From NCBI RefSeq assembly GCF_003026455.1, contig NZ_PYMB01000004.1, positions 1-64,000 on the forward strand: DNA of 64,000 nucleotides, in the 5' to 3' direction. Below the pieces are notes generated by a model that was given only the letters and a program-made list of their open reading frames with translations, did no database searches and was not told the DNA's origin. Positions 18,661-25,921 of the stretch are shown piece by piece. A program made the position numbers and the translations under genes. The DNA comes from Photobacterium rosenbergii. GTDB lineage: Bacteria > Pseudomonadota > Gammaproteobacteria > Enterobacterales > Vibrionaceae. The first letter of the stretch is position 1; each line of letters opens with the position of its first letter.

Positions 18661-19179
18661 GTGTATCGATTTTACCGCCCGGCAATCGTCAAGTTTGCCC
18701 TGAATCTATGGCCTCCCTTCTGGGGGGCGGGAATACGTATTGTTCGCATTTCTGAAGACTTTCGCGAAGTGCAGCTCAAGCTAAAGTTAAGATGGTGGAA
18801 TAAAAATGCTAATCGTACTCAATACGGCGGTAGCATTTTTTCGCTGACCGATCCTGTCTATGCACTGATGCTAATTGGGATCCTGGGCAAGCAATATTAC
18901 GTCTGGGACAAACAGGCTGAAATCCACTTCATCAAGCCTGGTAATACAGATTTATATGCCGACTTTTTGATTAGTGAAGATCTCCTCAGTCAAATCCTCA
19001 AGGCAACCGCAAACGGGGACAAATATTTTCCTGAATTTGTGGTGCAGGTAAAAAATACAAAGGGGGATGTGGTCTCTGAGGTGAAGCGCGTCTTATACAT
19101 ACGCAAAAAACCGCAGTATCGAGAGGTGCAAGACCAAGATGGAGAAGAAGCGATCGATGAGGGACAAGCGATATCTTAG
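18661..19179 (+). CDS. DUF4442 (hotdog-fold) protein
   Basis: This 172-residue protein starts with GTG at 18661 behind AAGGA and matches DUF4442 proteins, which have the hotdog fold of acyl-CoA thioesterases (RTQYGGSIFSLTDPVYALMLIGILG is the central helix region). The substrate is unknown; the fold suggests a thioester or acyl-chain ligand, but this is inference. The last 25 residues are acidic and probably disordered. It lies divergent from fur and is convergent with fldA, sharing a bidirectional terminator. Confidence 0.8.
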   Translation: MYRFYRPAIVKFALNLWPPFWGAGIRIVRISEDFREVQLKLKLRWWNKNANRTQYGGSIFSLTDPVYALMLIGILGKQYYVWDKQAEIHFIKPGNTDLYADFLISEDLLSQILKATANGDKYFPEFVVQVKNTKGDVVSEVKRVLYIRKKPQYREVQDQDGEEAIDEGQAIS

Positions 19180-19203
19180 TGGCTATATAAAAATTAGATG
19201 GAT

Positions 19204-19232
19204 AAAAAAAACCGGGCTGGGCCCGGTTTTTT
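19204..19232. terminator. Bidirectional terminator between the DUF4442 gene and fldA
   Basis: ACCGGGC and GCCCGGT pair around TGG, with A7 on the left and T6 on the right. Confidence 0.92.
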
Positions 19233-19247
19233 CAATCAATGAGTGGA

Positions 19248-19775
19248 TTAGTCTGCAAGCTCAGCTAGACACATCTCATCGTAAATCTGGTTAACCCAGC
19301 TTTGTACGCGTTGTTCAGTCAATTCAGGTTGGCGATCTTCGTCAACACACAGGCCAACAAAGTGGTTGTCGTCAACTAGGGCTTTAGACGCTTCGAACTC
19401 GAAACCTTCAGTAGAGAAGTGACCGACGATAGTTGCGCCACGGCCTTCTACGATTTCACGTACTGTGCCCATTGCGTCACAGAAGTACTCAGCGTAGTCT
19501 TCCTGATCACCACAACCAAAGATAGCGACTAGTTTGGTTGAGAAATCAATTTGCTCTAGCTCTGGGAAGAAGTCATCCCAGTCACACTGTGCTTCACCGT
19601 AGTACCAAGTAGGGATACCTAGCAACAGTAGGTCAAAGTTATCGATATCTTCTTTGCTGCATTTTGCGATATCTTTGACTTCAACTAGCTTTTTGCCCAG
19701 TTGTTTCTGGATCATTTTAGCGACCGCTTCTGTGTTACCAGTGTCGCTACCAAAGAAGAGTCCTACACTTGCCAT
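19248..19775 (-). CDS. fldA: Flavodoxin
   Basis: FldA is a small FMN electron carrier that donates electrons to enzymes such as biotin synthase and pyruvate-formate-lyase activase. The FMN phosphate loop GSDTGNTEAVAK begins at residue 9, and the isoalloxazine-flanking loops PTWYYGEAQCDWDDF and GCGDQEDYAEYF follow. With 175 residues it is a long-chain flavodoxin like E. coli FldA. In enterobacteria fldA-fur are adjacent; here the two lie near each other with the DUF4442 gene between. Confidence 0.98.
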   Translation of the reverse strand: MASVGLFFGSDTGNTEAVAKMIQKQLGKKLVEVKDIAKCSKEDIDNFDLLLLGIPTWYYGEAQCDWDDFFPELEQIDFSTKLVAIFGCGDQEDYAEYFCDAMGTVREIVEGRGATIVGHFSTEGFEFEASKALVDDNHFVGLCVDEDRQPELTEQRVQSWVNQIYDEMCLAELAD

Positions 19776-19928
19776 AGTAGAATTTACCCGTAATTAATGT
19801 TGACCGTTAGCTTACTTGCCAACGATAGAAATAGCCTTGTCAGGAGTATACCCTGACGGTCAGTGGTTGCGGTATCTAAAGTCAGTACGCTGATGCTTTT
19901 GGCAACCAATAACAGTATTCGTTCAGTT

Positions 19929-20150
19929 TTAGCCGATGCCTGCGCCTTCCCAGCTGATTTGGATCAGGCCTTTAGTGATAAATCCGGCACATCCAAGGAA
20001 AAGTACCAGCCAGACGATTTTTCGGCCAAAAGGCGGAACATTGCCTTGTTTTAGCACATCTTTGATGGCCATGCCGATAAAGAAAAATATCGCGGCAAAG
20101 AGCAAATCCAGCCCAATAGATTCAAGCAAATCCATGTGCTCATACAACAT
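19929..20150 (-). CDS. DUF2788 small membrane protein
   Basis: A 73-residue protein with two likely membrane segments (about residues 12-31 and 45-65) separated by a short basic loop, KDVLKQGNVPPFGRK. The size and the LLFAAIFFFIGMAIKDVLKQG segment fit the DUF2788 family of gammaproteobacterial inner-membrane proteins. Function unknown. ATG follows GGAGACACAA, a good ribosome site. It lies between fldA and ybfF, both also on the minus strand, with 77 bases to ybfF, so it may be co-transcribed with ybfF. Confidence 0.8.
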   Translation of the reverse strand: MLYEHMDLLESIGLDLLFAAIFFFIGMAIKDVLKQGNVPPFGRKIVWLVLFLGCAGFITKGLIQISWEGAGIG

Positions 20151-20227
20151 TTGTGTCTCCTTTCCACATTATCGTCATTTTTGAGCTAGGCGCGCACTAT
20201 ATCATAGACAAGGCCCGCCTGTTAACG

Positions 20228-20995
20228 CTAAGCGGCTTGCAAGAAGTTCAAAATGATGCGATTGACCGTTTCCGGTTTTTCAGCATGCAGCCAATGGCCA
20301 GTATTCGCCACTAGGTGTGCTTTGGCATTGGGGAACTGGGTACCGATCGCAGTGCGGTGCTCTGGCAAGATGTACTCAGAATTTTGCCCTTTGATGAACA
20401 AGGTTTTACCAGTAAATGGTGTGATGTCTTGCCAGCCCATAATAGTTGCGTAGTTGGCGATCAGCCCTTCGACATTGAAACGCCAGTCGAATAGGCCGTT
20501 TTCTTGGCGGGCGAAGGATTTTAGCAGGAACTGACGTACACCAGGCTCGATGACATGTTTGGCCAGCAGCGGCTCGGCTTCACTGCGTTTGCTGACAGTA
20601 TGGCGGGAGACTTCACGCAGGCCATTGAACACGTTTTCGTGGCGGTGGACATGGTAGTGGACCGGGGCCATATCTAACACCAAAAGGTGGTTGATACGGG
20701 AAGCTGCGAGTTCGGTTGCTGCCATCGCCACCTTGCCGCCCATAGAATGACCAATCAGCGAGAAGCGTTCGATGTCAAGCTGGTCGATCACGGCAAGGAC
20801 ATCCTGTGCCATTTCGCGGTAGGTAAATTGATCACTATGTGGTGAGCGGCCATGGTTGCGTAGATCAACGCTGATCACTTTATATTTATCTTTCAATGAT
20901 CTGGCCATCAGGCCGAGGTTGTCGGCACTGCCGAACAGGCCGTGGATCAAGACGATCACATCGCCTTGGCCATCGACTTGGTAATGAAGATTCAC
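20228..20995 (-). CDS. ybfF: Alpha/beta-hydrolase esterase YbfF
   Basis: A 255-residue alpha/beta hydrolase. The oxyanion region HGLFGSADNLG, the nucleophile elbow GHSMGG (Ser84) and the C-terminal NTGHWLHAEKP (catalytic His) are all present. E. coli YbfF hydrolyses short and long acyl esters, including acyl-CoA in vitro; the cellular substrate is not settled. It is divergent from seqA, the same arrangement as in E. coli. Confidence 0.93.
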   Translation of the reverse strand: MNLHYQVDGQGDVIVLIHGLFGSADNLGLMARSLKDKYKVISVDLRNHGRSPHSDQFTYREMAQDVLAVIDQLDIERFSLIGHSMGGKVAMAATELAASRINHLLVLDMAPVHYHVHRHENVFNGLREVSRHTVSKRSEAEPLLAKHVIEPGVRQFLLKSFARQENGLFDWRFNVEGLIANYATIMGWQDITPFTGKTLFIKGQNSEYILPEHRTAIGTQFPNAKAHLVANTGHWLHAEKPETVNRIILNFLQAA

Positions 20996-21085
20996 TGACT
21001 ATTTTCTCTTGTAGTTAACGCTTTACCGTAGAGTATAACCTCGGATCACGTTATAATCCCTCGGTGATTTTTAAACGGAACGATA

Positions 21086-21649
21086 ATGAACACTACGATG
21101 AAGACTATTGAGGTAGACGAAGAGCTATATCGTTATATCGCAAGCCAAACCCAGCACATTGGTGAAAGTGCTTCGGATATTCTACGCCGCTTGCTGATGA
21201 TGCCTGATCAATCTGTAGCGACCTTGCAACAAGAGGTGGTTATGCCGGTACGTCCGAAAGGCGTAGTGGTGAGCAAAGATGCTGGCAACGTGGTACCAAA
21301 TACCGATCGTGTCAAAGAGATGCGCTCATTGCTAATTTCTGACGAATTTGCGGTGCAGGAAAAAGCAATTGGCCGATTTATGCTGGTATTGACCTCGCTT
21401 TATCGTATTGATCCTCAAGGTTTCTCTGAAGCGGCTGCTATTAAAGGGCGTACCCGTATTTACTTCGCCGATACTGAAGAGAAACTGCTGGCTAGTGGTA
21501 AAACTACCAAGCCTAAGCAAATTCCGGATACACCTTTCTGGGTGATCACGAACACGAATACTGATCGTAAACGTCAGATGGTAGAGCAACTGATGGTCAA
21601 GATGAGCTTCGGTGGCGATATCATTGAAAAAGTTTGCGGTGAAATTTAA
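21086..21649 (+). CDS. seqA: SeqA, negative regulator of replication initiation
   Basis: SeqA binds hemimethylated GATC pairs behind the replication fork and sequesters oriC. The N-terminal oligomerisation helix ([20 protein letters not shown]) and the C-terminal DNA-binding part ([19 protein letters not shown]) match the family closely; the linker is longer than needed and variable. I use ATG 21086 because it has GGAACG upstream; the internal ATG at 21098 would give the E. coli-like N-terminus. Divergent from ybfF and followed 38 bases later by pgm, as in E. coli. Confidence 0.97.
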   Translation: MNTTMKTIEVDEELYRYIASQTQHIGESASDILRRLLMMPDQSVATLQQEVVMPVRPKGVVVSKDAGNVVPNTDRVKEMRSLLISDEFAVQEKAIGRFMLVLTSLYRIDPQGFSEAAAIKGRTRIYFADTEEKLLASGKTTKPKQIPDTPFWVITNTNTDRKRQMVEQLMVKMSFGGDIIEKVCGEI

Positions 21650-21687
21650 CGGCAATATGCCAATTTAATTTTTACAAGGATACGTTA

Positions 21688-23334
21688 ATGGCTATTCATC
21701 CTCGTGCGGGGCAGCGCGCCCTGCAAGAAGATATGCACAATATTCCCGCGTTGGTGGCGAATTATTTCCTGATTGAGCCTAGTGCTCAAAATCCGCAGCA
21801 GAAGGTTGCATTCGGTACTTCTGGTCACCGTGGAACTGCCGACAAAGGAACTTTCAACCAGCACCATATCTGGGCAATTGCTCAAGCGGTTGCTGAAGTT
21901 CGAGCGGCCAATGGCGTTACAGGTCCACTATTCTTGGGTAAAGATACCCATGCATTGTCAGAGCCAGCATTTACCTCGACGCTAGAAGTCTTGGTTGCGA
22001 ACGGCGTACAGGTAGTGATCCAGCAAGGTCGCGGCTATACCCCAACACCAGGTGTATCGCATGCTATTTTGTGCCACAACAAAGCACATGATGCTAAAGC
22101 TGACGGTATTGTTATCACACCATCGCATAACCCACCTCAAGACGGCGGTATCAAATATAACCCTGTTCACGGTGGTCCGGCGGAAGGTGCACTGACAACA
22201 GCTATCGAAACCCGCGCCAATGAGATCATTGCTGCTGGTTTGGTTGATGTTAAGCGTGTATCAATTGAAGACGCTTTTGCCAGTGATTTGGTTGAAGAGC
22301 GTGATTTGGTTGCACCTTATGTTGATGATCTAGTTAATGTCATCGATATGGCTGCTATCCAAAAAGCGAACCTGAAAATCGGTGTTGATCCGCTAGGTGG
22401 TTCAGGTATCGAATACTGGCGCCAGATCGCAGCCCACTACGGCTTGGATCTGACATTGGTTGATGAGTCTATCGACCCATCTTTCCGTTTCATGTCGCTA
22501 GACAAAGACGGCGTGGTTCGCATGGACTGTTCATCGCCTTACGCGATGGCTGGCCTGCTGGCGCACAAAGACAAGTACGACTTGGCTTTCGGTAACGACC
22601 CAGATTACGACCGCCACGGTATCGTAACTCCTGCGGGTTTGATGAACCCTAACCACTTCCTGGCGGTATGTATTGACTACCTTTACCGTCACCGTCCAGA
22701 TTGGGCACAGGAAGTTGCTGTGGGTAAGACCTTGGTATCAAGTGCCTTGATTGACCGTGTGGTGGCTGATCTTGGCCGTGAACTGTGTGAAGTACCAGTT
22801 GGCTTCAAGTGGTTTGTTGATGGTCTTTACAGCGGTGAGCTTGGCTTCGGCGGCGAAGAAAGTGCAGGCGCTTCTTTCCTACGTATGGACGGCACGCCTT
22901 GGTCTACCGACAAAGACGGCATCCTGCTTTGCCTAGTAGCTGCTGAAATCACAGCAGTAACGGGTAAGAACCCGCAGCAGTACTACGAAGAGTTGGCTGC
23001 CAAGCACGGTGCTTCTGAGTACAACCGCCTACAGGCTGTTGCTAACGGTGAGCAGAAAGCAGTACTTAGCAAGCTATCTCCTGAGATGGTGGCGGCTGAA
23101 ACGCTAGCTGGTGATGCGATCACTGCACGCCTGACCCACGCGCCGGGCAACGGTGCAGCTATCGGTGGCCTGAAAGTGACCACTGAAAACGGTTGGTTTG
23201 CTGCGCGTCCATCGGGCACAGAAGATATCTACAAGATCTACTGCGAGAGCTTCAAGGGCAAAGAGCACTTGGCTTTGATTGAGAAAGAAGCACAGGAAAT
23301 TGTCAGCAAGGTATTTGCCGACGCTGGCCTGTAA
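21688..23334 (+). CDS. pgm: Phosphoglucomutase, alpha-D-glucose specific
   Basis: Pgm interconverts glucose-1-phosphate and glucose-6-phosphate, linking glycogen and envelope sugar synthesis to glycolysis. The phosphoserine loop [16 protein letters not shown], the metal loop [10 protein letters not shown], the sugar loop GEESAGASF and the C-terminal [13 protein letters not shown] are all intact. Length 548 compares with 546 in E. coli. Start ATG follows AAGGA. It probably shares a transcript with seqA and ends at a strong terminator. Confidence 0.98.
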   Translation: MAIHPRAGQRALQEDMHNIPALVANYFLIEPSAQNPQQKVAFGTSGHRGTADKGTFNQHHIWAIAQAVAEVRAANGVTGPLFLGKDTHALSEPAFTSTLEVLVANGVQVVIQQGRGYTPTPGVSHAILCHNKAHDAKADGIVITPSHNPPQDGGIKYNPVHGGPAEGALTTAIETRANEIIAAGLVDVKRVSIEDAFASDLVEERDLVAPYVDDLVNVIDMAAIQKANLKIGVDPLGGSGIEYWRQIAAHYGLDLTLVDESIDPSFRFMSLDKDGVVRMDCSSPYAMAGLLAHKDKYDLAFGNDPDYDRHGIVTPAGLMNPNHFLAVCIDYLYRHRPDWAQEVAVGKTLVSSALIDRVVADLGRELCEVPVGFKWFVDGLYSGELGFGGEESAGASFLRMDGTPWSTDKDGILLCLVAAEITAVTGKNPQQYYEELAAKHGASEYNRLQAVANGEQKAVLSKLSPEMVAAETLAGDAITARLTHAPGNGAAIGGLKVTTENGWFAARPSGTEDIYKIYCESFKGKEHLALIEKEAQEIVSKVFADAGL

Positions 23335-23352
23335 TCTCACTAGATTGATTGT

Positions 23353-23387
23353 GAAAACGCCCGCTCAACTGAGCGGGCGTTTTTTTA
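23353..23387. terminator. Terminator between pgm and the DUF1853 gene
   Basis: ACGCCCGCTC and GAGCGGGCGT form a perfect 10-bp stem around AACT, then T6; the preceding AAAA may help termination of the convergent gene. Confidence 0.93.
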
Positions 23388-23409
23388 TGTCTGTATTTTG
23401 GGCTATGGG

Positions 23410-24213
23410 CTATTTCTTCATTGAAGAGTGTGGCCAGTGTTCGGGCATCACAAACCATATTTTGTCATCGGGGGCGATAGCCATTGTGGGGTTGCTAACT
23501 GTTGTCAGGACAGGCTCTTTGTCAAGTTGGTTGTAGCGGGGTGGGGCAATCCATTCTGGCTTGGCGATGGCCCTCAAGTTTAGCTTTGCCGCTTGCTCGG
23601 AGTAGCACCACAGTCCTTGGGATGCCTCTGCTGCAAGCTGGATCCCCGAGCCGGTATAATCGGCAAACGCGGGATAAAATACTCGCCCTTGCATGATAAG
23701 CCGGCGCTTGTCTATCTTGCCATATAGAGGCTGGTAGCTATCAATAAAGGCAGGGTGTTCAGACAGCATCAGCTGGTGGCCGAGCATCTTGTTAGCCTTT
23801 ATATCTAAGTTGTCACGAGCGTTGGGGCCGGGCCAGCTGTCTTCAAATGCAAGGTAAAACTTGATGGCGACTTCCCAGTGTTCCACCAAGTTTGTCCGCA
23901 AATCTTTTACCAGAAAATCGACCGCGCCGAGCGTGCGTTTGTCGACACTCAATTGGATTTCTTCGGCAAGTAGCTCATAGTATGGATGATGCAGAATCAG
24001 CTGCTGCCAAAGCCATTGGTAGTAAAAGCCTAATCGGCGTCCACCTTGGTATTCGAGACCGAGTGGGATGATAGCGTCCCTAGCAAACTCATCCAGCCAA
24101 CACTGGTTAGCAATGAAAGGGTGGCCACCCAAAAGTGGTGGAAGGGTGAGTACAGCATTGAAGCTGTTATCAGCATGATCACTAGCCGTAGTTTTATTGT
24201 AAAGAATAGACAT
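23410..24213 (-). CDS. DUF1853 family protein
   Basis: A 267-residue cytosolic protein that matches DUF1853: VDFLVKDLRTNLVEHWEVAIKFYL and PNARDNLDIKANKMLGHQL are its conserved centre. The pattern of acidic and lysine residues (E-x-K within EVAIKFYL) resembles PD-(D/E)XK-type nuclease cores, but that is only a suggestion. No function is established. It is convergent with pgm. Confidence 0.82.
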   Translation of the reverse strand: MSILYNKTTASDHADNSFNAVLTLPPLLGGHPFIANQCWLDEFARDAIIPLGLEYQGGRRLGFYYQWLWQQLILHHPYYELLAEEIQLSVDKRTLGAVDFLVKDLRTNLVEHWEVAIKFYLAFEDSWPGPNARDNLDIKANKMLGHQLMLSEHPAFIDSYQPLYGKIDKRRLIMQGRVFYPAFADYTGSGIQLAAEASQGLWCYSEQAAKLNLRAIAKPEWIAPPRYNQLDKEPVLTTVSNPTMAIAPDDKIWFVMPEHWPHSSMKK

Positions 24214-24346
24214 TTCGCTATAAAACCCTTCTTTTTATAATGATATTGACTATGAAATAGCCTGTTTTAGAGTGTTGACTCTAGGTTAATTCAATAGATT
24301 AGAACAATAAGACCAGTATGTTGTTCTGCTTGGCCAAGGAGGCGTT

Positions 24347-24553
24347 ATGTATACTCGCTATTCACCATTGCGTATTTTTGTTCGCCGTACGTTTGTTGTC
24401 ACTGTCGGTGTGGTGACCTTTCCTGTCATGATGTTCACTGCAATGGAAACACGCTCACGGCTATATAGTTACCTGCACAGGGTATGGCTGAAAACCAGTA
24501 CCAAACCCGTTTGGCTAACCCAGACTGAACTGGCAGCCCAGCATTTATACTAA
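24347..24553 (+). CDS. Small basic single-pass membrane protein, unknown
   Basis: A 68-residue product with one hydrophobic segment (about residues 15-31, TFVVTVGVVTFPVMMFT) after a strongly basic N-terminus (RYSPLRIFVRR), so the N-terminus should stay in the cytoplasm. The start is well supported by a perfect AAGGAGG site six bases upstream and the gene ends at its own terminator. I do not recognise a family. Neighbours (DUF1853 gene and ybgI) give no hint about its role. Confidence 0.75.
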   Translation: MYTRYSPLRIFVRRTFVVTVGVVTFPVMMFTAMETRSRLYSYLHRVWLKTSTKPVWLTQTELAAQHLY

Positions 24554-24584
24554 GTATTAGTGCCTTCATCATTATGACCCGATA

Positions 24585-24608
24585 AAGCTGCCGACCGGCA
24601 GCTTTTTT
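24585..24608 (+). terminator. Terminator of the 68-residue protein gene
   Basis: AAGCTGCC and GGCAGCTT pair around GACC, followed by T6 in total. Confidence 0.88.
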
Positions 24609-24713
24609 GTCGGTACGATATATCATCAGCCCTGATGGTAGGGAGTAGGAAAAGGTCAACAGTTCCTTGCCTTTGGGTATAGAATATCGCTATCGAGGTG
24701 AAGGAAAAAGACG

Positions 24714-25472
24714 ATGAACAATATCCAACTTGAGTCAGTGCTAAACGAGCTACTGAGTCCCCATCAAATCAAAGATTACTGCCCGAATGGTTTGCAGGTT
24801 GAGGGTAAGCCTGAAGTTAAAAAGATCATTACAGGGGTTACTGCCAGCCAGGCATTGATTGACCGGGCTATCGAAGAGCAAGCCGATGCGCTGCTGGTCC
24901 ACCATGGTTATTTCTGGAAGGGGGAGCCTGCAGAAATTCGCGGCATGAAATATCGTCGCATCAAAGCGCTTATCGAGAATGGTGTCAACTTGTATGCTTA
25001 CCACCTGCCGCTGGATGTCCACCCAACGTTAGGTAACAACGCAAAACTGGCTGAACTGCTGGATATTGAAGTGCTAGGTGGTTTGGAAGAGGGTAATCCT
25101 AATTCTGTCGCTATTTATGGCCAGCTCGCTCAACCTTTAAGTGGTGAAGAACTCGCGGCAAGGCTATCAATTACCTTACACCGTGAACCGTTGCATATTG
25201 GCGATAATGCGCCAAAGGAAATAAAAACCTTGGGATGGTGTACTGGTGGCGGTCAGGACTTTATAGAACTAGCAGCTAATAAAGGTTTGGATGCTTTTAT
25301 TTCTGGAGAAATTTCCGAAAGAACAGTTCATATTTCCCGAGAATTAGGTATTCATTATTTTAGTGCTGGTCATCATGCAACTGAGCGTTATGGAATAAAA
25401 TCATTAGGCGAGTATTTAGCCGATAAACATAATTTCGACGTTAAGTTTATCGATATAGATAATCCGGTTTAA
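24714..25472 (+). CDS. ybgI: YbgI, Nif3-like dinuclear metal protein
   Basis: A 252-residue member of the Nif3/YbgI family, toroidal hexamers with two metal ions per subunit. Metal ligands are visible in LLVHHGYFWKGE and near the C-terminus in HYFSAGHHATERYG. The family has been linked to metal handling and to radiation or redox stress, but no reaction is firmly assigned. ATG follows GTGAAGGAAAAAGACG. A strong hairpin terminator lies 26 bases after the stop. Confidence 0.95.
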   Translation: MNNIQLESVLNELLSPHQIKDYCPNGLQVEGKPEVKKIITGVTASQALIDRAIEEQADALLVHHGYFWKGEPAEIRGMKYRRIKALIENGVNLYAYHLPLDVHPTLGNNAKLAELLDIEVLGGLEEGNPNSVAIYGQLAQPLSGEELAARLSITLHREPLHIGDNAPKEIKTLGWCTGGGQDFIELAANKGLDAFISGEISERTVHISRELGIHYFSAGHHATERYGIKSLGEYLADKHNFDVKFIDIDNPV

Positions 25473-25497
25473 CGGTTTTTTAACTAAAACAGTGGCA

Positions 25498-25537
25498 TAA
25501 AAAGGCTTAATGCGAGCGCATTAAGCCTTTTATTTTG
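25498..25537. terminator. Bidirectional terminator after ybgI
   Basis: AAAGGCTTAATGCG and CGCATTAAGCCTTT form a perfect 14-bp stem. Plus side ends in TTTTATTTTG and minus side in TTTTTATG. On the minus strand it begins right after the stop codon of the gene remnant at 25530-25706. Confidence 0.92.
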
Positions 25538-25706
25538 TGTTGTAAAATTTCATATTTCGATATTTCGGAGGTATTAATTCTGTTAGATCTGGGTCTAATT
25601 CATACTTTGTTTCAACTTCATGACTAACTTTATGCGATATTCGGTCGGAATCTTGATAATTGTCAAAGATCCATCCTGAACTATGGTATGGCCCTACGAA
25701 ATATAA
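25530..25706 (-). pseudogene. 5'-truncated remnant of an unrecognised gene
   Basis: On the minus strand a frame of 58 sense codons, without any start codon before a late ATG, runs to TAA at 25530. It reads as protein, not as noise: it includes GPYHSSGWIFDNYQD and then KYELDPDLTELIPPKYRNM. A stop codon precedes its first codon and no coding continues upstream in any minus frame. The stop sits on the edge of the hairpin at 25498-25537, which could have been its terminator. I read it as the C-terminal end of a deleted gene. I cannot name the family. Confidence 0.55.
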
Positions 25707-25921
25707 TTACAACCCACCATTTTTTCGGTTAATTTAAATTTACTCGTTTAAATGAACTCGAATGCTTTATTCAGTAAGTATTCAGGGATGTGAAAAAAAT
25801 TAATTGGCACGATGCCTTTAATAACGAGTTTTAAATTACTTTGACCTATTCAGCGAATGCTTTTTATCAGTTTGAAATTGTACTGATGTCGACTGAATGT
25901 ATTTAATTGGAGATTCCCCCC
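25707..25921. other. AT-rich spacer upstream of the P-type ATPase
   Basis: This stretch is visibly richer in A and T than its surroundings and contains no plausible gene. It must hold the promoter of the ATPase gene, but I see no well-matched -35/-10 pair. Confidence 0.4.
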
